7,217 bases of DNA, taken from assembly GCA_913775005.1 (NCBI GenBank), contig CAJYKY010000405.1, positions 1 to 7,217 on the forward strand. Direction: 5' to 3'. The notes below the pieces were generated by a model. That model made no database searches, was not told the origin of the DNA, and worked only from the letters and a program-made list of their open reading frames with translations. A program made the position numbers and the translations under genes. The stretch comes from an uncultured Achromobacter sp. GTDB lineage: Bacteria; Pseudomonadota; Gammaproteobacteria; Burkholderiales; Burkholderiaceae_B. Shown here in pieces: positions 4,857 to 7,217 of the stretch (position 1 is its first letter; each line of letters opens with the position of its first letter).

Positions 4857-5708
4857 TCAGGAGGGGCTGCGGGCCGCCGCCGGAGCGCGCGCGGACTTGC
4901 CGCCCACCCAGCGCAACAGCCCCCACACCACCACCCAGTAAGCCACCCACAACAACACCGAGATCAAGGCCGGATAGGCGCGGTATCCCGCGAAGTCGGC
5001 CAGGATCTTGCCCACGCCGCTGCTGTCATCCAGCAACCACGAGCTGTCCCACACCGGGTCGACAATCGTGGGCAATACATCCAGCGAAATCAGGTGGTCC
5101 AGGCCGCCAACCAGCAACGAGCCAGCCAGCAGCAACAGCAAGATTTCGGTCACGCGGAAAAAGCGGCGCCACGTGATCAGCTTGCCGCCCAATTGCAGCA
5201 GCCAGAACGTCAGCAGCGCCACGGCAAAACCGGCAACACCGGCCAGGGCCAGCATCAGCATGTCGCTGCCGCCCTCGCCTGCCGACACGGTGCCGTACAG
5301 GAACACCACGGTTTCGCTGCCCTCGCGGGCGACCGCAATGGCCACCAGCACGAACAGGCCCCACCAGTTGTCGTTGGCAATGGAACTGCGCGCCCCGCTT
5401 TCAAGCTCGCCTTTCAGCGTGCGGCCGTGCTTTTTCATCCACACGACCATCTGCACGACCAGCGCGCAAGCCGCCAAGGACATGATGGCCTGGAACCATT
5501 CCTGCCCTTCATCGCTAAGCCAGGACGACACGCCCAGCAGCACCAGCGCCAAGGCCACGGCCAACGCCAGGCCCGCCGCCACGCCGCCCCACAGGTAGTT
5601 CAGCCCCCGCTTGCCCTCAGGCGTTGAGCGCAGCCAGGTATACAAGATACCCACCACCAGCATGGCTTCGACGCTTTCACGCCAGACGATAAAGAGGACC
5701 TGTTCCAT
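4857..5708 (-). CDS. ftrC: FtrC, Ftr1-type iron permease
   Basis: This 283-residue polytopic inner-membrane protein belongs to the Ftr1/EfeU (OFeT) iron permease family. It shows the two family-defining RExxE iron-binding motifs: RESVE at residues 10-14 within the first helix and REGSE at 128-132. Hydrophobic segments lie roughly at 4-24, 38-62, 72-92, 115-137, 150-175, 187-206 and 253-271, consistent with the seven-helix family plan. The C-terminal tail (GGKSARAPAAARSPS) is basic and low in complexity. In the Ftr system it moves iron across the inner membrane, probably as Fe3+ produced from Fe2+ at the periplasmic face. The ATG lies 13 bases after the ftrB stop; its ribosome site is weak (AAGGA about 16 bases upstream), so translational coupling to ftrB is likely. 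Confidence 0.95.
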   Translation of the reverse strand: MEQVLFIVWRESVEAMLVVGILYTWLRSTPEGKRGLNYLWGGVAAGLALAVALALVLLGVSSWLSDEGQEWFQAIMSLAACALVVQMVVWMKKHGRTLKGELESGARSSIANDNWWGLFVLVAIAVAREGSETVVFLYGTVSAGEGGSDMLMLALAGVAGFAVALLTFWLLQLGGKLITWRRFFRVTEILLLLLAGSLLVGGLDHLISLDVLPTIVDPVWDSSWLLDDSSGVGKILADFAGYRAYPALISVLLWVAYWVVVWGLLRWVGGKSARAPAAARSPS

Positions 5709-5721
5709 GTATTGCTACCGC

Positions 5722-6075
5722 TTATTCCTTGGGCTTGACGACCAGAGTGCCCTTCACGCTTTGGTGAAAGTCGTCAAAGAAGGGGTACTCGCCGGGACGC
5801 GAGATGGTGATCACCACGAAGGATTTCACCCCCGGACCCAGCACTTTTTCCTTGCGCAGCGGAATGCTTTCGAATTCCACCGGCTCGTTGCTTTCGTTGA
5901 TGAGTTCAATCTTGAAGCGGCCCGCAGGCACCTCAAGCGTGGCCGGCTCGAACGTGCCGTCCGGCTTGAATCTCAGCGTGAACGTGGGCAACTCATCCGC
6001 CTGCGCCGGCGCCATACCGGCTACGCCGGCCAGGCCGATCAGCAACGCGGCCACAACGTTAAGCAGGCGGCGCAC
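5722..6075 (-). CDS. ftrB: FtrB, periplasmic cupredoxin-fold protein
   Basis: The 117-residue product starts at a GTG two bases after the ftrA stop (TGA-TC-GTG), so it is almost certainly coupled to ftrA. A signal peptide covers about residues 1-26 (cut after AQA). The mature 91 residues form one cupredoxin-like domain: the strand FTLRFKPDG, LEVPAGRFKIELINESNEPV, EFESIPLRKEKVLGPG, and the closing hairpin PGEYPFFDDFHQSVKGTLVV. No cysteine is present and only one histidine (H104), so the classical type-1 copper ligands (His, Cys, His, Met) are missing. The acidic cluster E64/E67/E69 and D101/D102/H104 are candidate iron ligands by inference. In the Bordetella/Brucella system FtrB is proposed to help oxidise or hand over iron to FtrC. 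EfeO-type cupredoxin domains are the closest family. Confidence 0.9.
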   Translation of the reverse strand: MRRLLNVVAALLIGLAGVAGMAPAQADELPTFTLRFKPDGTFEPATLEVPAGRFKIELINESNEPVEFESIPLRKEKVLGPGVKSFVVITISRPGEYPFFDDFHQSVKGTLVVKPKE

Positions 6076-6077
6076 GA

Positions 6078-6614
6078 TCAGTAACCGCCCTTCTTGCCGG
6101 TGCCGGCATAGACGAATTCATATTCCAGTTCGAACGGCTCGAACCACGGACCCACACCGGTTTCCTTGTCGATGTGGCGGCCGAAGTGGGCCATCTTGTT
6201 TTCCGACGGCGGCAGGATCGTGTACTTCAGCTTGTACTTGCCCGGGCCTTCCAGCTTGACGTTGTCGCCATAGTGCGGACCATCGTTGGCGACCATGGGC
6301 ATGAAGGTGCCTTTCTGCACATTCTGGCTGCCCACTTTCTGGATTTCGAAATTCACGACCAGGTACGGCACCCACTCGCCTTCCGGAAAGCCCGTCTTGT
6401 TGCCGGCGGTGGCGTGGATATCGGCCTCAAGGTGGACGTCGGAATCCTTGGCGGCGCGCATCATGCCGGGGGGATCCATTTCGATCGGCTGCAAGTACAC
6501 CGCGCCGATTTCCATGCCACCCTTCTCAACCGGCTTGCCGATGGGGTATTCGGCCGCGTTCGCGGCAGACACGCTCAGAGCGACGATGGCCAGCGCCAAG
6601 GCTTTCTTGATCAT
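6078..6614 (-). CDS. ftrA: FtrA, P19-type periplasmic iron-binding protein
   Basis: The 178-residue protein belongs to the P19/Tp34/FetP family of periplasmic, copper-associated iron-uptake proteins. A signal peptide spans residues 1-20 (cut at ANA-A). The mature part keeps the family's metal site: H61 and E63 in VHLEADIHA, M107 and H114 in MPMVANDGPHYG, and H143 or H147 in MAHFGRHID. The spacings H-x-E, His to Met (46) and Met to His (7) agree with what I recall of Campylobacter P19. A run of methionines and acidic residues (MEIGAVYLQPIEMDPPGMM, 34-52) is also typical. It is the first gene of ftrABCD, with AAGGA eight bases before its ATG. In the family it binds the metal in the periplasm for delivery to the Ftr1-type permease. 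No lipobox is present, so it should be soluble. Confidence 0.95.
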   Translation of the reverse strand: MIKKALALAIVALSVSAANAAEYPIGKPVEKGGMEIGAVYLQPIEMDPPGMMRAAKDSDVHLEADIHATAGNKTGFPEGEWVPYLVVNFEIQKVGSQNVQKGTFMPMVANDGPHYGDNVKLEGPGKYKLKYTILPPSENKMAHFGRHIDKETGVGPWFEPFELEYEFVYAGTGKKGGY

Positions 6615-6844
6615 GTAGGTAATCCTTGAGACTTATTGAATGGCGGTTCCAGCCGGGGACGGGTGTTGGTGCAAGCGTTGAATCACGCATTGGCCCAAAT
6701 ACGCCCGAGAAGCTAAACAAGAACCGTTTTCATTAATGTAACGAAAAAAACTGACATATCCCTGAACCCAAGGGCCCAAAAAGAGACAGATCATTGCGTT
6801 AGCGCAAGCGGGTGCTGGCGCCCGGTTCCACAGACGGCGGACAC
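6615..6844 (-). promoter_or_regulatory. ftrA: Upstream region of ftrABCD
   Basis: These 230 bases between ftrA and the phaR terminator hold no gene I can support. They include an AT-rich stretch (6721-6760) unlike the GC-rich surroundings, with the palindrome CATTAATG (6731-6738) and the octamer AATGTAAC (6735-6742; GTTACATT on the ftrA strand). On the ftrA strand a weak promoter could be TTACAT (-35) and TTTAGC (-10), 18 bases apart, but neither is a good match. No convincing Fur box was found by eye (best about 9 of 19). Bordetella ftr genes are reported to respond to iron and pH, so regulators should act here. Confidence 0.5.
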
Positions 6845-6877
6845 AAAAAAGCCGGGCTGGGCGATCCCAGGCCGGCT
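6845..6877 (-). terminator. Rho-independent terminator of phaR
   Basis: On the minus strand AGCCGG-c-CTGGG, loop ATCG, CCCAG-c-CCGGCT forms an 11-bp stem with one C-C mismatch, followed directly by six Ts (bases 6845-6850 on the plus strand are A). It begins 43 bases after the phaR stop and separates phaR from the ftr operon, so ftrA must have its own promoter. Confidence 0.88.
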
Positions 6878-6920
6878 GGCCGATTGGCGGGTGGGAGCGT
6901 GCCCACCCTGCTGGCTGCGC

Positions 6921-7217
6921 TTACTTGCGGCCCGTACCCGGCGGCGTGCTGCCGGGCGTAAACGGGAAGGTCGAGAACATGGCGCGCGTTTGATCCTGCA
7001 TCTGATCCTGCATCTGCACAAACAGATTTTTGCTTTGATCGATGTAGTTGTTCATCATGTTTTGCAGCATGGGCGTCTGCACATTCATGAACTGCGTCCA
7101 GGCTTCAGGCCCGAACTGGCTGCCGTACAGACCCTTGGACTGCTCGGCCATGCGCGTCTGGATTTCCATGAAGGCCTGGATGTTCTTTTCCAGGTACGAA
7201 CCCATGATGCCCTGCAT
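6921..7217 (-). CDS. phaR: PhaR polyhydroxyalkanoate synthesis regulator, C-terminal part
   Basis: PhaR is a cytosolic repressor that binds DNA near phasin and PHA genes and also binds PHA granules or oligomers, releasing repression when polymer forms. The 98 residues seen match the C-terminal PHB-accumulation region: GSYLEKNIQAFMEIQTRMAE, SKGLYGSQFGPEAWTQFMNV, MLQNMMNNYIDQSKNLFVQM and a Pro/Gly tail (STPPGTGRK). The sequence is rich in Met, Gln and Asn and forms amphipathic helices, as expected for granule binding. The frame runs off the window edge; the ATG at the edge is internal (the family has MQGxMGxYLEKN there), and the N-terminal DNA-binding domain, usually about 90 residues, lies outside. 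A 12-bp tandem duplication (6991-7014) encodes MQDQMQDQ. Cupriavidus PhaR has MQEQMQSQ at this point, so the length is not increased by the repeat. Confidence 0.94.
   Translation of the reverse strand: MQGIMGSYLEKNIQAFMEIQTRMAEQSKGLYGSQFGPEAWTQFMNVQTPMLQNMMNNYIDQSKNLFVQMQDQMQDQTRAMFSTFPFTPGSTPPGTGRK
6991..7014. repeat. 12-bp perfect tandem repeat inside phaR
   Basis: TGATCCTGCATC occurs twice in a row (6991-7002, 7003-7014). On the coding strand it gives two copies of Met-Gln-Asp-Gln in the helix before the tail of PhaR. It keeps the frame and could be a slippage site where four residues are gained or lost. Confidence 0.85.

Noticed and set aside
4761..5627. 288-codon plus-strand open frame opposite ftrC
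   Set aside because: Very rich in Gln, His, Arg and Ala with no motif; it mirrors the hydrophobic codons of ftrC on the other strand.
6721..6745. Possible Fur box upstream of ftrA
   Set aside because: The best alignment to the 19-bp consensus by eye gave about 9 matches in either orientation, too few to call; a matrix scan would decide.
1..7217. Mobile element, CRISPR array, toxin-antitoxin or phage-defence system
   Set aside because: No transposase, integrase, repeat-spacer pattern, tRNA attachment site or defence-type domain is visible; gene content and base composition look like ordinary chromosome.

Overview
The window looks like the chromosome of a GC-rich betaproteobacterium, most likely in the Alcaligenaceae (Achromobacter/Bordetella type). 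This is inferred from recognised protein families: a cyanophycin synthetase, a PhaR-type polyhydroxyalkanoate regulator whose tail closely resembles the Cupriavidus/Ralstonia version, and a complete ftrABCD ferrous-iron uptake operon of the type described in Bordetella and Brucella. No database search was possible, so genus is not fixed. No mobile element, tRNA, rRNA or CRISPR is visible.

Layout. (1) 2-949 (+): the 3' end of cphA (cyanophycin synthetase), closed by a strong terminator at 995-1024. (2) 1067-1189 (-): a 40-residue predicted lipoprotein with an excellent ribosome binding site, converging on cphA. (3) 1190-1537: a 348-base intergenic region with unusual symmetry: an 11-bp perfect inverted repeat with 66 bases between the copies, and a nested dyad at 1435-1480. 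(4) 1538-2375 (+): a stress-type trio of small genes, CsbD family, DUF1328 membrane protein, and an exported single-BON-domain protein (OsmY-like), ended by a strong, probably bidirectional terminator at 2408-2442. (5) 2458-6614 (-): ftrA-ftrB-ftrC-ftrD followed, after 89 bases, by a PhzF-family isomerase/epimerase gene. (6) 6615-6844: the ftrA upstream region. (7) 6845-7217 (-): the phaR terminator and the 3' end of phaR, whose start lies outside the window.

How the genes work together. FtrA (P19-like periplasmic metal protein), FtrB (cupredoxin-fold periplasmic protein), FtrC (Ftr1-type permease with two RExxE motifs) and FtrD (polytopic iron-sulfur membrane protein) form one known system for acquiring ferrous iron, reported in Bordetella to respond to iron and pH. 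The CsbD/DUF1328/BON trio is a typical envelope/osmotic stress set. cphA and phaR both concern carbon or nitrogen storage polymers but sit at opposite ends and are not obviously linked.

No clearly new multi-gene system was found. The observations most worth checking are the symmetric elements upstream of the stress trio, an octamer they share with the ftrA upstream region, the reduced cysteine pattern of FtrD, the absence of a type-1 copper site in FtrB, and the tiny lipoprotein gene.
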